A DNA stretch of 51,187 bases, from NCBI GenBank assembly GCA_902491375.1, contig CABUHE010000013.1, positions 1 to 51,187 of the forward strand, written 5' to 3'. Origin of the DNA: an uncultured Prevotella sp. (GTDB lineage Bacteria; Bacteroidota; Bacteroidia; Bacteroidales; Bacteroidaceae). Positions 32,023 to 41,310 of this stretch are shown one piece after another. A model generated the notes under the pieces. It worked only from the letters and a program-made list of their open reading frames with translations. It was not told where the DNA came from and ran no database searches. The position numbers and the translations under genes are program-made. Every line of letters begins with the position of its first letter. Positions within the stretch are counted from its first letter, which is position 1.

Positions 32023-34170
32023 TTATTCCTTGTCAAGAAGTATGTTCATCATCTCACAAGCTGCCTTAGCGACAGATGTACCAGGACCGAAGATTGCGGC
32101 TACACCTGCCTTATAAAGGAAGTCATAATCCTGGGCCGGAATCACACCGCCGGCAATTACCATGATATCCTCACGGCCAAGTTTCTTCAACTCTTCAATA
32201 AGCTGAGGAATCAACGTCTTATGACCTGCAGCCAATGAGCTTGCACCGACAATATGCACATCGTTCTCAACAGCCTCACGAGCTGCCTCAGCTGGCGTCT
32301 GGAACAACGGTCCCATATCGACGTCAAAACCACAATCGGCATAACCTGTTGCAACAACCTTTGCACCACGGTCGTGGCCATCCTGTCCCATCTTAGCGAT
32401 GAAGATACGAGGACGACGGCCTTCCTTCTTTGCAAACTCTTCTGTCAGCTCACAAGCTTTAGCGAAGTCTGCATCATTCTTGCTTTCTGATGAATACACG
32501 CCTGAAATTGTTCTGATTACTGCTTTGTAACGGCCTACGACTTTCTCGCAAGCATCACTTATCTCGCCGAGAGTACAACGTGCCTTAGCACATTCTACAG
32601 CAAGTTCTAGAAGATTACCCTCGCCTGTACGAACGCACTCGGTAAGAGCATCAAGAGTCTCCTTAACCTTAGCATTATCGCGTGAAGCACGAAGCTTAGC
32701 CAGACCTTCCTCCTGCTCCTTGCGTACAGCAGAGTTGTCTACCTCAAGGATGTCAATCGGATCTTCATGGTCAAGGCGGTACTTGTTAGTACCGACAATT
32801 GTCTGCGCACCGCTGTCGATACGAGCCTGAGTACGTGCAGCAGCCTCCTCGATACGCATCTTAGGCACACCTGTCTCGATTGCCTTAGCCATACCGCCAA
32901 GCTTCTCAATCTCCTGAATGTGCTCCCATGCCTTATGAGCCAGCTCGTTAGTCAGACTCTCGACATAGTATGAACCTGCCCACGGGTCGATATGCTTGCA
33001 TATCTTTGTCTCGTTCTGAATGTAAATCTGAGTGTTGCGGGCAATACGTGCAGAGAAGTCTGTCGGCAATGCGATAGCCTCATCAAGCGCGTTTGTATGC
33101 AGACTCTGAGTGTGACCGAGAGCAGCAGTCATAGCCTCGATACAAGTACGGCCGACATTGTTGAACGGATCCTGCTCGGTCAATGACCATCCTGAAGTCT
33201 GACAGTGAGTTCTCAACATAAGAGATTTCGGATTCTTCGGATCGAACTGCTTGATTATCTTAGCCCACAACATACGTGCCGCACGCATCTTGGCAACCTC
33301 CATGAAGTGGTTCATAGAGATACCCCAGAAGAATGACAGACGAGGCGCAAAGGCATCAATATCAAGTCCGGCGTTCACTCCGGCACGCACATACTCAAGA
33401 CCGTCGGCAATTGTATAAGCCAACTCGATGTCGGCAGTTGCTCCTGCCTCCTGCATGTGGTAACCAGATATTGAGATTGAATTGAACTTAGGCATGAACT
33501 TAGAAGTATAAGCGAAGATATCGCTTATAATTCTCATTGAGAATGCAGGCGGATAGATATAAGTGTTTCGCACCATGAACTCTTTGAGGATATCGTTCTG
33601 GATTGTTCCGGCCATTTCCTCAAGTTTAGCACCCTGCTCAAGACCTGTTACGATATAGAATGCCATGATAGGCAGAACCGCACCGTTCATTGTCATTGAC
33701 ACTGACATCTTGTTCAAAGGAATACCGTTGAACAAAACTTTCATGTTCTCTACCGAGCAGATAGACACACCGGCCTTACCGACATCACCGATAACACGCA
33801 TGTTGTCTGGGTCGTAACCGCGGTGTGTAGGAAGGTCGAACGCTACTGACAGACCTTTCTGACCGCTGGCAAGGTTACGGCGATAGAAAGCGTTACTCTC
33901 TTCAGCCGTAGAGAAACCTGCATACTGACGGATTGTCCACGGACGGAAAGGATACATCATGCTGTACGGGCCACGCAGGAACGGTGGAAGTCCAGCTGTA
34001 TAATCAAGATGCTCCATGCCCTCAAGGTCTTCCTTCGTATAGGCTGGTTTCACCATTATGTGCTCTGGTGTCTTCCAGTTGGGAGCTATATTATTGTCTT
34101 TCTGCCATTTAGCGCCGTCAGTTGCCTTTATGTCAGAAAATATATTGACGTCGTTGAAATTCTTTCTCAT
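32023..34170 (-). CDS. mutB: Methylmalonyl-CoA mutase large (alpha) subunit
   Basis: This B12-dependent enzyme interconverts succinyl-CoA and methylmalonyl-CoA; in Bacteroidales it runs toward propionate. The 715 residues are full length. The catalytic TIM barrel includes PFRPWTIRQYAGFSTAEESN near residue 70 and RTHCQTSGWSLTEQDPFNN near 330. The C-terminal B12 domain has the cobalt-ligand motif MGQDGHDRG near 592-601 and GGVIPAQDYDFL near 675. Its start overlaps the mutA stop by 4 bp, so the two subunits are coupled. Confidence 0.97.
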   Translation of the reverse strand: MRKNFNDVNIFSDIKATDGAKWQKDNNIAPNWKTPEHIMVKPAYTKEDLEGMEHLDYTAGLPPFLRGPYSMMYPFRPWTIRQYAGFSTAEESNAFYRRNLASGQKGLSVAFDLPTHRGYDPDNMRVIGDVGKAGVSICSVENMKVLFNGIPLNKMSVSMTMNGAVLPIMAFYIVTGLEQGAKLEEMAGTIQNDILKEFMVRNTYIYPPAFSMRIISDIFAYTSKFMPKFNSISISGYHMQEAGATADIELAYTIADGLEYVRAGVNAGLDIDAFAPRLSFFWGISMNHFMEVAKMRAARMLWAKIIKQFDPKNPKSLMLRTHCQTSGWSLTEQDPFNNVGRTCIEAMTAALGHTQSLHTNALDEAIALPTDFSARIARNTQIYIQNETKICKHIDPWAGSYYVESLTNELAHKAWEHIQEIEKLGGMAKAIETGVPKMRIEEAAARTQARIDSGAQTIVGTNKYRLDHEDPIDILEVDNSAVRKEQEEGLAKLRASRDNAKVKETLDALTECVRTGEGNLLELAVECAKARCTLGEISDACEKVVGRYKAVIRTISGVYSSESKNDADFAKACELTEEFAKKEGRRPRIFIAKMGQDGHDRGAKVVATGYADCGFDVDMGPLFQTPAEAAREAVENDVHIVGASSLAAGHKTLIPQLIEELKKLGREDIMVIAGGVIPAQDYDFLYKAGVAAIFGPGTSVAKAACEMMNILLDKE

Positions 34171-36023
34171 TTTATTCCCAATTTAGCGTTATATTCTTTC
34201 AATGTCTCAAGTACGTTGCAACGCACATGAATGAAATTCTCTATACCGGCAGCCTTAAGCTCGTCCATACATGCCGGTGCACCTGCTACAACGAACATTG
34301 CACGGCCGTCAAGATACTTGAATGCGGGAACTGCATACTCGGCATACTCGTCGTCGCTTGAACACAATACAACGATGTCGGCTCCAGCCTTGAGCGCAGC
34401 GTCTACACCTTCTTCTACAGTCTTGAATCCGAGGTTGTCAACAACCTTATATCCTGCACAGGCAAGGAAGTTGCAGCTGAACTGGGCACGTGCCTGACGC
34501 ATAGCGAGGTTACCGATTGTAAGCATGAATGCTACTGGAACCTTGCTGCTCTCCTCTACCTTCAGACGCAGATTCTCATAATCGGCTGCAAGACGTGTTG
34601 TCTCAATAGCCTTAAACGCTGTCTCATGATGTGAGCCGCATGAGCATGTGCATGCGAGAGGACGCTTGCCTTCTGACTTTTCTGTAAAGTTCGGGAACTG
34701 GTTTGTACCGAGTATAAACTCCTTGCGCTTTGCAGCAGCCTCATGACGCTTAACGTTTGTTGCATTAACATCATCCTGGATAAGTCCCTTCTTTGCGGCT
34801 TCAAGGAATCCTCCGTTACTCTCAACATTGAGGAATATCTTCCAGCCTTCGTTGGCAAGTGATGTTGTAAGCTCCTCTACGAAATAGCTTCCGGCAGCAG
34901 GGTCAACAACCTTGTCGAAGTGGCTTTCCTCTTTGAGAAGAAGCTGCTGGTTGCGTGCAAGACGCTCTGAGAATTCATTAGGAGTCTCATATACAGAGTC
35001 AAACGGAGTTACAACAATTGAATGTACACCTGCAAGTGCAGCACTCATTGACTCAGTCTGTGATCTCAGAAGATTGACATAACTGTCAAACAGAGTCATG
35101 TTATACTTTGAAGTAACAGCATTAACGCACATCATGCAAGAAGTCTCAGCCTTTGGCTCATACTTCTTGACAATCTCTGCCCAAAGCAGACGTGCTGCGC
35201 GGAACTTGGCAATCTCCATGAAGAAGTTCTCTGAAATACCCATGTTGAATGTTATCTTGCTTGCCGCAAGGTCTGCATCAACACCTGCTTCAGTAAGCAT
35301 TTCCATGTATTCATTACCCCAAGCCATTGCATAGCCCAGCTCCTGCACGATGTAAGCACCTGCGTTGTTGAGCGAAACTGCATTGACAGAGATGCAGCGG
35401 AAATGAGGATAATCCTTCATAGCCTCTACAATCTGAGGAGCAAAAGCAAGTATCGGCGTAACGTCATGACCCTTCATGACGATCTTCTCCATCGGATCCC
35501 AGTCGAGTGAGCCATTAACCTTTGACTTGTCATATCCCTTTTTCTCGAAATATGCGACAAGTATCTGCGCAAGCTCAAGGGTATGACGCTTGCATGTATT
35601 GAAGTTCACCTCGACAGCCTCGCAGTCGATTCCGTTGAGCAATGTCTCGACAAAATCAGCGCTTACGCTGTCACCGGGGATTCTGAAACCTACAGAGTCT
35701 ACTCCACGGCCAAGAATGTCGAGAGCCTTGGCATTGGCAGCCTTAGCATCGTCGGCAATTATGTTCTGGCGTATATACCAGCAGTTGCATGCCTTCTTAT
35801 TGCCACGAACATACGGAAACTCACCCGGCAAAGAGTCGGGAGTGTTAAGTTTCAACACATCTTCCCTGCGGTAGAAGGGCGGCACGTCGAAGCCTTCGTT
35901 CGTCCGCCAAACCAAACGCTTGTTGAAGTCGGCACCTTTCAAGTCGACCTGAATCTTGTCAAGCCACTCTTGTCTTGTAGGCGCTTTGAACTCGCTGAAG
36001 AGTTTTTCTTTACAGTTTGACAT
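34167..36023 (-). CDS. mutA: Methylmalonyl-CoA mutase small (beta) subunit
   Basis: MutA is the structural partner of MutB. The 618 residues keep the barrel layout, but the C-terminal domain lacks the DxHxxG cobalamin ligand motif (the equivalent region reads FLACAGYKVVDNLGFKTVEEG). Expected family segments are FEKKGYDKSKVNGSLDWDPM and SAALAGVHSIVVTPFDSVYE. A cysteine-histidine stretch, CTCSCGSHHETA, near residue 460 is unusual-looking. The upstream region shows no cobalamin riboswitch. A -7 element lies 380 bp upstream. Confidence 0.95.
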   Translation of the reverse strand: MSNCKEKLFSEFKAPTRQEWLDKIQVDLKGADFNKRLVWRTNEGFDVPPFYRREDVLKLNTPDSLPGEFPYVRGNKKACNCWYIRQNIIADDAKAANAKALDILGRGVDSVGFRIPGDSVSADFVETLLNGIDCEAVEVNFNTCKRHTLELAQILVAYFEKKGYDKSKVNGSLDWDPMEKIVMKGHDVTPILAFAPQIVEAMKDYPHFRCISVNAVSLNNAGAYIVQELGYAMAWGNEYMEMLTEAGVDADLAASKITFNMGISENFFMEIAKFRAARLLWAEIVKKYEPKAETSCMMCVNAVTSKYNMTLFDSYVNLLRSQTESMSAALAGVHSIVVTPFDSVYETPNEFSERLARNQQLLLKEESHFDKVVDPAAGSYFVEELTTSLANEGWKIFLNVESNGGFLEAAKKGLIQDDVNATNVKRHEAAAKRKEFILGTNQFPNFTEKSEGKRPLACTCSCGSHHETAFKAIETTRLAADYENLRLKVEESSKVPVAFMLTIGNLAMRQARAQFSCNFLACAGYKVVDNLGFKTVEEGVDAALKAGADIVVLCSSDDEYAEYAVPAFKYLDGRAMFVVAGAPACMDELKAAGIENFIHVRCNVLETLKEYNAKLGIK

Positions 36024-36145
36024 AAATCTTTATTATATAAGTTACCTATATTTAATTGTGTCTGCCACAAATTCAATTTAAGATTACATTCATTATGCCG
36101 TCAGCCACGCATGACCAACCTGACGCATCAAAAATCACAGTCTGA

Positions 36146-36233
36146 AACAGAGCCTCTTTTACCGTCTCAAAGACCGTCTTTCAGGCTGTAAAACATGGTC
36201 TTTTTCATACCAAAAGAGGCCTTTTTGCCAGCT
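36146..36233. repeat. 22-bp periodic array E (4 units)
   Basis: Units start at 36146, 36168, 36190 and 36212. Examples are CAAAGACCGTCTTTCAGG, AAAACATGGTCTTTTTCA and AAAAGAGGCCTTTTTGCC. GCCTCTTTT in the first unit and AAAAGAGGC in the last are complementary. It lies between the divergent mutA and YidE-type genes. I find nothing else in 36234-36400 or 36024-36145. Confidence 0.75.
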
Positions 36234-36404
36234 AATACGTAATGTCTTAGGCATCAGCCTGTTACGTATCTGTCATAAATCAAAGCCCCGCCAGCTTTAC
36301 AAATGACATCAGTTATACCCATTTTCGGTATCCAGGTGTCTGTTATACTGACTATTTGTCAATGTTTATGAGCCTTAGCCTCATTATTTAAGCTTATCTC
36401 TTGG

Positions 36405-36412
36405 CAAAGATA
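36405..36412 (-). promoter_or_regulatory. Putative -7 element of mutA-mutB
   Basis: The minus strand reads TATCTTTG. If used, it gives a leader of about 380 nt that includes array E, so array E would be transcribed at the 5' end of the mutase mRNA. Confidence 0.4.
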
Positions 36413-36538
36413 AGGTATTTTTCCGACAAGTTTTAAAAAAAAGAATAGAAATTATTATTTAACAGTGAAAAATACAAAAACCTTTGATAACGCAGTAAAA
36501 TTGTTGCACAAAAATTATTAAATGAGTAATATTTTAGC

Positions 36539-36546
36539 TACTTTTG
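36539..36546 (+). promoter_or_regulatory. Putative -7 element of the YidE-type gene
   Basis: TACTTTTG fits TAnnTTTG and lies 21 bp before the start codon. A -33 element is not evident. Confidence 0.5.
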
Positions 36547-36566
36547 CAGCATTATAAAGATATGTT

Positions 36567-38255
36567 ATGGAATGGCTAATTAATTTATTTACTGCCACCG
36601 ATTCCGTAGCGCACATAGCGTTGCTGTACTCATGTGTTATTGCGGTCGGAGTAGGTTTGGGCAAAATTAAAATCGGGGGAATTTCCCTTGGCGTAACGTT
36701 CGTACTGTTCGCCGGCATCGCCGCAGGACACATAGGCTTTACTGCGACGCCGAGCGTACTTTCATTTTTGCAGGAATTCGGACTTATCCTTTTCGTATTC
36801 ATGATAGGATTACAGGTAGGTCCAGGTTTCTTTGAGAGTTTCAGACGTGGCGGAATAACTCTCAACGCTCTGTCAACTACCATTATTCTTCTGAACATCG
36901 CTGTAATGTTCGCCTGCTACTACATTTTCTTCGACACTTCTGACCCCAAAAACCTTCCGATGATGGTCGGTACACTATACGGTGCCGTAACCAACACTCC
37001 TGGTCTTGGTGCTGCCAACGAAGCATTGGCATCTGTATTCAAAGACGGCAACATTCCACAGATTGCATCAGGTTATGCCTGCGCATACCCGCTTGGCGTC
37101 CTAGGCATAATTGGAGCAACAATAGCATTACGATATATCTGCAAGATAAGCATAAGCAGAGAAGAGGAAAAACTTGATGATGAAGAGCACGAGAACGGAG
37201 CTGTAAAGCCTCATTTCATGAACATTGAAGTAACAAACTCTTACCTCGAAGGCAAGACTATCGCACAGGTTCACAACTTCCTCAACCGCGACTTCGTATG
37301 CTCACGACTTCTGCACGACGGTCACGTAATAACACCAACGGTCAAAACAGTATTCCACATAGGCGACCGTCTGTTTATTGTATGTGCAGAAAATGACTCT
37401 GAAGCAATAATAGCATTCATCGGACCGGAAACAGAAGTAGACTGGAAGAATCAAGACGAGCCGATGGTTAGCAAGCGAATTATCGTAACAAGGCCGTCAA
37501 TCAACGGAAAGACACTTGGCCAAATGCACTTTTCAAGCGCCTATGGTGTTAACGTAACCAGAATAACGCGTCACGGTATGGATCTTTTCGCAAGCTCAAA
37601 CCTTTCACTTCAAGTAGGCGACCGAATAATGGTTGTAGGTCTTGAAGGAGCCGTAAACCGTGTAGCAAGTGTTATGGGCAACTCTGTTAAGCGTCTTAAT
37701 GCGCCTAACATCGCAACAATATTCGTCGGAATTATTGTCGGAATAATATTCGGCAGCATTCCAGTCGCATTCCCGGGCATACCTGTTCCTATCAAACTTG
37801 GTATCGCCGGCGGTCCTCTTATCATAGCAATACTTATCGGACGCTTCGGTCATAAGGTACACCTCGTAACTTACACGACGACAAGTGCCAACATGATGCT
37901 GCGAGAAATGGGACTAGTACTGTTCCTTGCCAGTGTCGGAATAAAAGCCGGAGACGGATTCGCAGAAACCATACTGCAAGGTGACGGACTGAAATATGTA
38001 TACACCGGTTTCCTTATTACGATAATACCGATTCTGATTGTCGGCACAATTGCGAGACTGAAGTATAAGTTCAATTATTTCACTATTATGGGAATGATTG
38101 CCGGTACGTACACAGACCCGCCAGCATTGGCTTACGCAAACTCTACATGTTCAAAGGATGCTCCAGCTGTAGGATATTCAACTGTTTATCCGCTGAGCAT
38201 GTTCCTTAGAATATTTACGGCACAGATAATTGTGCTTTTCTGTTGCGGAATCTGA
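36567..38255 (+). CDS. YidE/YbjL-type transporter (aspartate:alanine exchanger family) with two RCK-C domains
   Basis: The 562-residue protein has two membrane halves, roughly residues 1-195 and 380-562, flanking two cytosolic TrkA-C (RCK-C) domains near 215-370. Both RCK domains end in the HIGDRLFIVCAENDS or QVGDRIMVVGLEG pattern. The membrane halves carry GTLYGAVTNTPGLGAANEAL and GTYTDPPALAYANSTC, the duplicated AspT/YidE signature. Members exchange aspartate for alanine or carry other dicarboxylates. Its place directly before the decarboxylase genes suggests a dicarboxylate (for example succinate) link, which is inference. Confidence 0.88.
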   Translation: MEWLINLFTATDSVAHIALLYSCVIAVGVGLGKIKIGGISLGVTFVLFAGIAAGHIGFTATPSVLSFLQEFGLILFVFMIGLQVGPGFFESFRRGGITLNALSTTIILLNIAVMFACYYIFFDTSDPKNLPMMVGTLYGAVTNTPGLGAANEALASVFKDGNIPQIASGYACAYPLGVLGIIGATIALRYICKISISREEEKLDDEEHENGAVKPHFMNIEVTNSYLEGKTIAQVHNFLNRDFVCSRLLHDGHVITPTVKTVFHIGDRLFIVCAENDSEAIIAFIGPETEVDWKNQDEPMVSKRIIVTRPSINGKTLGQMHFSSAYGVNVTRITRHGMDLFASSNLSLQVGDRIMVVGLEGAVNRVASVMGNSVKRLNAPNIATIFVGIIVGIIFGSIPVAFPGIPVPIKLGIAGGPLIIAILIGRFGHKVHLVTYTTTSANMMLREMGLVLFLASVGIKAGDGFAETILQGDGLKYVYTGFLITIIPILIVGTIARLKYKFNYFTIMGMIAGTYTDPPALAYANSTCSKDAPAVGYSTVYPLSMFLRIFTAQIIVLFCCGI

Positions 38256-38265
38256 TAATCAAAAA

Positions 38266-38341
38266 AGATTTGTCATGGCAGTAACCTTATTTACTGACCT
38301 TACGGACACACATCCGACGGCACACCTGCCATGACAAATCT
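38266..38341. repeat. Perfect 16-bp inverted repeat before the oadG-like gene
   Basis: AGATTTGTCATGGCAG (38266-38281) and CTGCCATGACAAATCT (38326-38341) are exact complements, with a 44-nt loop. No T-run follows on the plus strand; on the minus strand the stem is followed by TTTTTTGATT. It ends 6 bp before the first possible start of the next gene. Confidence 0.75.
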
Positions 38342-38376
38342 GACCTATGAAAACAAAAACCACTTTTATACATAAC

Positions 38377-39342
38377 ATGAAAAAGACCATTTTCCTTCTC
38401 ATTGCCTTATGTGCAGGCACTGTCTCGATGTTCGGTCAAGGCGCCAGAAACATCAAGATTAATGAAGTGCTGACCAACAACAAGGCAAACCTACAGGACG
38501 AATACGGAAACAGAGGCGCATGGCTGGAACTTGCCAACACTGCTTTTTCAACGTATGACGTCCGCGGAATGTACATCACAACAGACCGCCGTGCGCTCGA
38601 CAAAAGCCTGACCGTACCGGAACGCATCGCCATGATGAGCTGTATTCCTAACGGTGACGACCGCACCTCACTGTCGGCACGTGAGCACATCGTGTTCTTC
38701 CTTAACAGTAATCCTGCCCAAGGCACACTTCACCTTACAGCAAAAGCGACAAGCGGTGAGCCAGTTTGGATAGGACTGTTTGACGGTAACGGTATAGATC
38801 TTATCGACTCCGTGTCTGTTCCAGTTCTCGCTGCCGACCAGTCATACGCAAGAATAAAGGACGGCTCGGCACAATGGGTTGTTAAGAGCGCTGACAACGT
38901 TACTCCAAACATTGAGAATTATATGCAGGCCAATGAGACAAAGATGGCAAAAATCAAGCGCGACGATCCCTACGGCATAGGTATTGCAGTACTGTCAATG
39001 GGTATTGTGTTCTTCTGTCTTGCTCTACTCTACGTTTTCTTCCGTCTTCTCGGACTGTTCATGGCACACAAACATGCAATTAAAAAGGCCGGAAAGATAC
39101 AGCCAATCAAGGCTGCCGTAAAGACAGGAGAAAAGATAGCAGAAACAGGACACAAGACGAAAGTCATCCTGAAAGACGGCTTGCAGACAGGAGGTATTGA
39201 TAAAGAGATTTACATAGCTGTAATTGCTATGGCCCTCAAACAATACGAGGACAATGTTCACGACATTGAAAGCAACATCATTACTATCAAACCTCACCAC
39301 ACTAACTGGAACATTTATCCTGAAGAAACAATAATACCGTAA
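38377..39342 (+). CDS. OadG-family decarboxylase gamma subunit with N-terminal lamin-tail-like domain
   Basis: This is the small membrane-anchoring subunit of a Na+-pumping biotin decarboxylase, but much longer than the classic 80-100 residues. A signal peptide (FLLIALCAGTVSMFG) leads to a lamin-tail-like domain (IKINEVLTNNKANLQDEYGN ... AWLELANT), which should be outside the cytoplasm. Then comes the typical OadG helix GIGIAVLSMGIVFFCLALLYVFF near residue 205 and a basic cytosolic tail. I prefer the methionine at 38377, since it begins the signal peptide; 38347 is the other choice and lies next to the 16-bp hairpin. Confidence 0.82.
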   Translation: MKKTIFLLIALCAGTVSMFGQGARNIKINEVLTNNKANLQDEYGNRGAWLELANTAFSTYDVRGMYITTDRRALDKSLTVPERIAMMSCIPNGDDRTSLSAREHIVFFLNSNPAQGTLHLTAKATSGEPVWIGLFDGNGIDLIDSVSVPVLAADQSYARIKDGSAQWVVKSADNVTPNIENYMQANETKMAKIKRDDPYGIGIAVLSMGIVFFCLALLYVFFRLLGLFMAHKHAIKKAGKIQPIKAAVKTGEKIAETGHKTKVILKDGLQTGGIDKEIYIAVIAMALKQYEDNVHDIESNIITIKPHHTNWNIYPEETIIP

Positions 39343-39424
39343 AACAAGCAGACAAGCAAAAACCAAAGAAAGACAGCAAATTAACGTCTAAGAATAAAAC
39401 TTGTCAACTAAAAAAATAAAAAAA

Positions 39425-39883
39425 ATGAACAAATATCAATATAAAGTACAAGGCGTCGACTACGACGTAGAGATATTAAACGTTGAAGGAAACATTGCGC
39501 AGGTAAGCGTAAACGGCATCAACTTCGAAGTAGAGCTCAAGCAGCCAATCAACCCAACTACTATGCCGCATAAACCTGTTGTGGCAGCTCAGCGCCCACA
39601 ACAGCCGGTAGCTGCTGCTCCAACTGAAAGTCTGCCAAAGGCCAACAAACCAGCCGCTACAGCTGGTCCAGGCGTAAAAGTTACAGCACCACTGCCAGGA
39701 ACAATAACAGAAGTAAAAGTAAAAGTAGGCGATACGGTGAAGAACGGTGACACTGTTGTTGTACTTGAAGCTATGAAGATGCAGAACAACATCGAAGCAG
39801 AAAGTAACGGAACAGTGAAAGAAATACTCGTCAGCAAGGGTGACACCGTAATGGAAGGCGACGCCCTCATAACCATAGGATGA
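39425..39883 (+). CDS. Biotin carboxyl carrier protein of the decarboxylase
   Basis: From the ATG at 39425 this gives 152 residues. The N-terminal 40 residues form a small beta domain, followed by a proline/alanine-rich linker (about 45-80). The biotinyl domain covers 80-152, with the biotin-attachment lysine in EAMKMQNNI near residue 117. It carries carboxylate from the carboxyltransferase to the membrane beta subunit. An upstream TTG would add eight lysine-rich residues and is unlikely. It sits between the gamma- and beta-subunit genes, as in other Bacteroidales clusters. Confidence 0.95.
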   Translation: MNKYQYKVQGVDYDVEILNVEGNIAQVSVNGINFEVELKQPINPTTMPHKPVVAAQRPQQPVAAAPTESLPKANKPAATAGPGVKVTAPLPGTITEVKVKVGDTVKNGDTVVVLEAMKMQNNIEAESNGTVKEILVSKGDTVMEGDALITIG

Positions 39884-40024
39884 GTTATTATGATTATGTC
39901 GGCAACTCTGTTGATTGAAACACAGATTATAATAGCAAAGTCAGATATAACAGATAAGTCCGCAACAGAATAGCCACATAAACATAAGACAACTAAATCT
40001 AACAACCGTAACAAATAACAAGCC

Positions 40025-41182
40025 ATGGGATTTATAGATTTCATATCAAGCAACTTCAGCGAGTTCCTTACATACACCGGCTTTGCTAATGCCGAAATGG
40101 GGAACATCATAATGATAATTGCCGGCGCATTCTTCATCTGGCTGGCAATAAAGAAAGACTTTGAGCCATTGCTGCTCGTACCGATTGGTCTCGGTATTAT
40201 ATTGGGTAACATTCCTTTCCGTGCCGATGCAGGTCTTGAGATAGGACTTTATGAGGACAATTCTGTGCTGAACATCTTCTACCAAGGTGTACGCCAGGGA
40301 TGGTACCCGCCACTCGTATTCCTTGGAATCGGTGCAATGACCGACTTCTCTGCACTTATCAGCAACCCAAAACTGATACTTATCGGTGCTGCTGCACAGT
40401 TCGGTATCTTCGGAGCTTACATGATAGCGCTGGCTCTCGGCTTTGAACCTAACCAGGCAGCAGGTATCGCAATCATCGGTGGTGCCGACGGCCCGACAGC
40501 CATATTCCTTTCATCAAAGCTCTGTCCTAACCTTATGGGTGCCATTGCCGTATGCGCATACTCATACATGGCGCTCGTGCCGGTAATCCAGCCGCCATTG
40601 ATGCGTCTGCTCACAACCAAGAACGAGCGACTCATCCGCATGAAACCTGCACGCCACGTCAGCCAGACTGAGCGCATTCTTTTCCCTGTCATAGGACTGC
40701 TGCTCACCACGTTTATCGTGCCATCAGGTCTGCCTTTGCTCGGCATGCTCTTCTTCGGAAACCTGTTGAAGGAGTCTGGAAAGACCACACGTCTTGCAAA
40801 AACAGCAGGCAGCGCACTTAACGACATTATAGTAATGCTGCTCGGTCTTACTGTAGGCTGCTCTACACAGGCAAGCGAGTTCCTGACAATGAAGACTATC
40901 TACATATTCTTCCTCGGTGCTATGGCTTTCATCATTGCAACTACATCAGGTGTACTTTTCGTAAAAGTAATGAACCTGTTCCTGCCGAAGTCTAAGAAAA
41001 TCAATCCGCTTATCGGTAATGCCGGCGTAAGTGCCGTGCCGATGAGTGCCCGAATTTCAAACAACATCGGTCTTGAATACGACCGTCACAACTTCCTTCT
41101 CATGCACGCAATGGGACCGAACGTTGCCGGAGTCATCGGTTCTGCCGTTGCAGCAGGTGCATTGCTCGGCTTTATGTCATAA
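40025..41182 (+). CDS. Sodium-ion-pumping decarboxylase beta subunit (OadB/MmdB family)
   Basis: The beta subunit decarboxylates carboxybiotin and couples this to Na+ export across the inner membrane. The 385 residues are full length, with helix-rich halves. Diagnostic segments are FLGIGAMTDFSALISNPK near residue 98, GAAAQFGIFGAYMIALALG, and the ion-binding IIGGADGPTAIFLSSKL near 150. The C-terminal half keeps GNAGVSAVPMSARISNNIG and HAMGPNVAGVIGSAVAAG. With mutA/mutB nearby the substrate is most likely (S)-methylmalonyl-CoA. The gap 39884-40024 is gene-free. Confidence 0.96.
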   Translation: MGFIDFISSNFSEFLTYTGFANAEMGNIIMIIAGAFFIWLAIKKDFEPLLLVPIGLGIILGNIPFRADAGLEIGLYEDNSVLNIFYQGVRQGWYPPLVFLGIGAMTDFSALISNPKLILIGAAAQFGIFGAYMIALALGFEPNQAAGIAIIGGADGPTAIFLSSKLCPNLMGAIAVCAYSYMALVPVIQPPLMRLLTTKNERLIRMKPARHVSQTERILFPVIGLLLTTFIVPSGLPLLGMLFFGNLLKESGKTTRLAKTAGSALNDIIVMLLGLTVGCSTQASEFLTMKTIYIFFLGAMAFIIATTSGVLFVKVMNLFLPKSKKINPLIGNAGVSAVPMSARISNNIGLEYDRHNFLLMHAMGPNVAGVIGSAVAAGALLGFMS

Positions 41183-41205
41183 GTAACAAATAAAGATTAT
41201 ATCAG

Positions 41206-41278
41206 TTTCGCCGGGTTGCGTTTCATAAATGAATATCATTAGGTATAATTCAAGATTATGAAACATGGCCCGGCGAAA
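41206..41278 (+). terminator. Terminator of the decarboxylase operon
   Basis: TTTCGCCGGG (41206-41215) pairs with CCCGGCGAAA (41269-41278), and inside it TTTCATAA (41221-41228) with TTATGAAA (41256-41263). TTTATTATAT follows. It lies between the beta subunit gene and the LuxR-type gene. Confidence 0.8.
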
Positions 41279-41310
41279 TTTATTATATAAACCCGAATAT
41301 TAACAGTGAA

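Noticed and set aside
36024..36566. Cobalamin riboswitch upstream of the B12-dependent mutase genes
   Set aside because: I looked for the conserved B12-box (GCCACTG-like) and found none in the leader.
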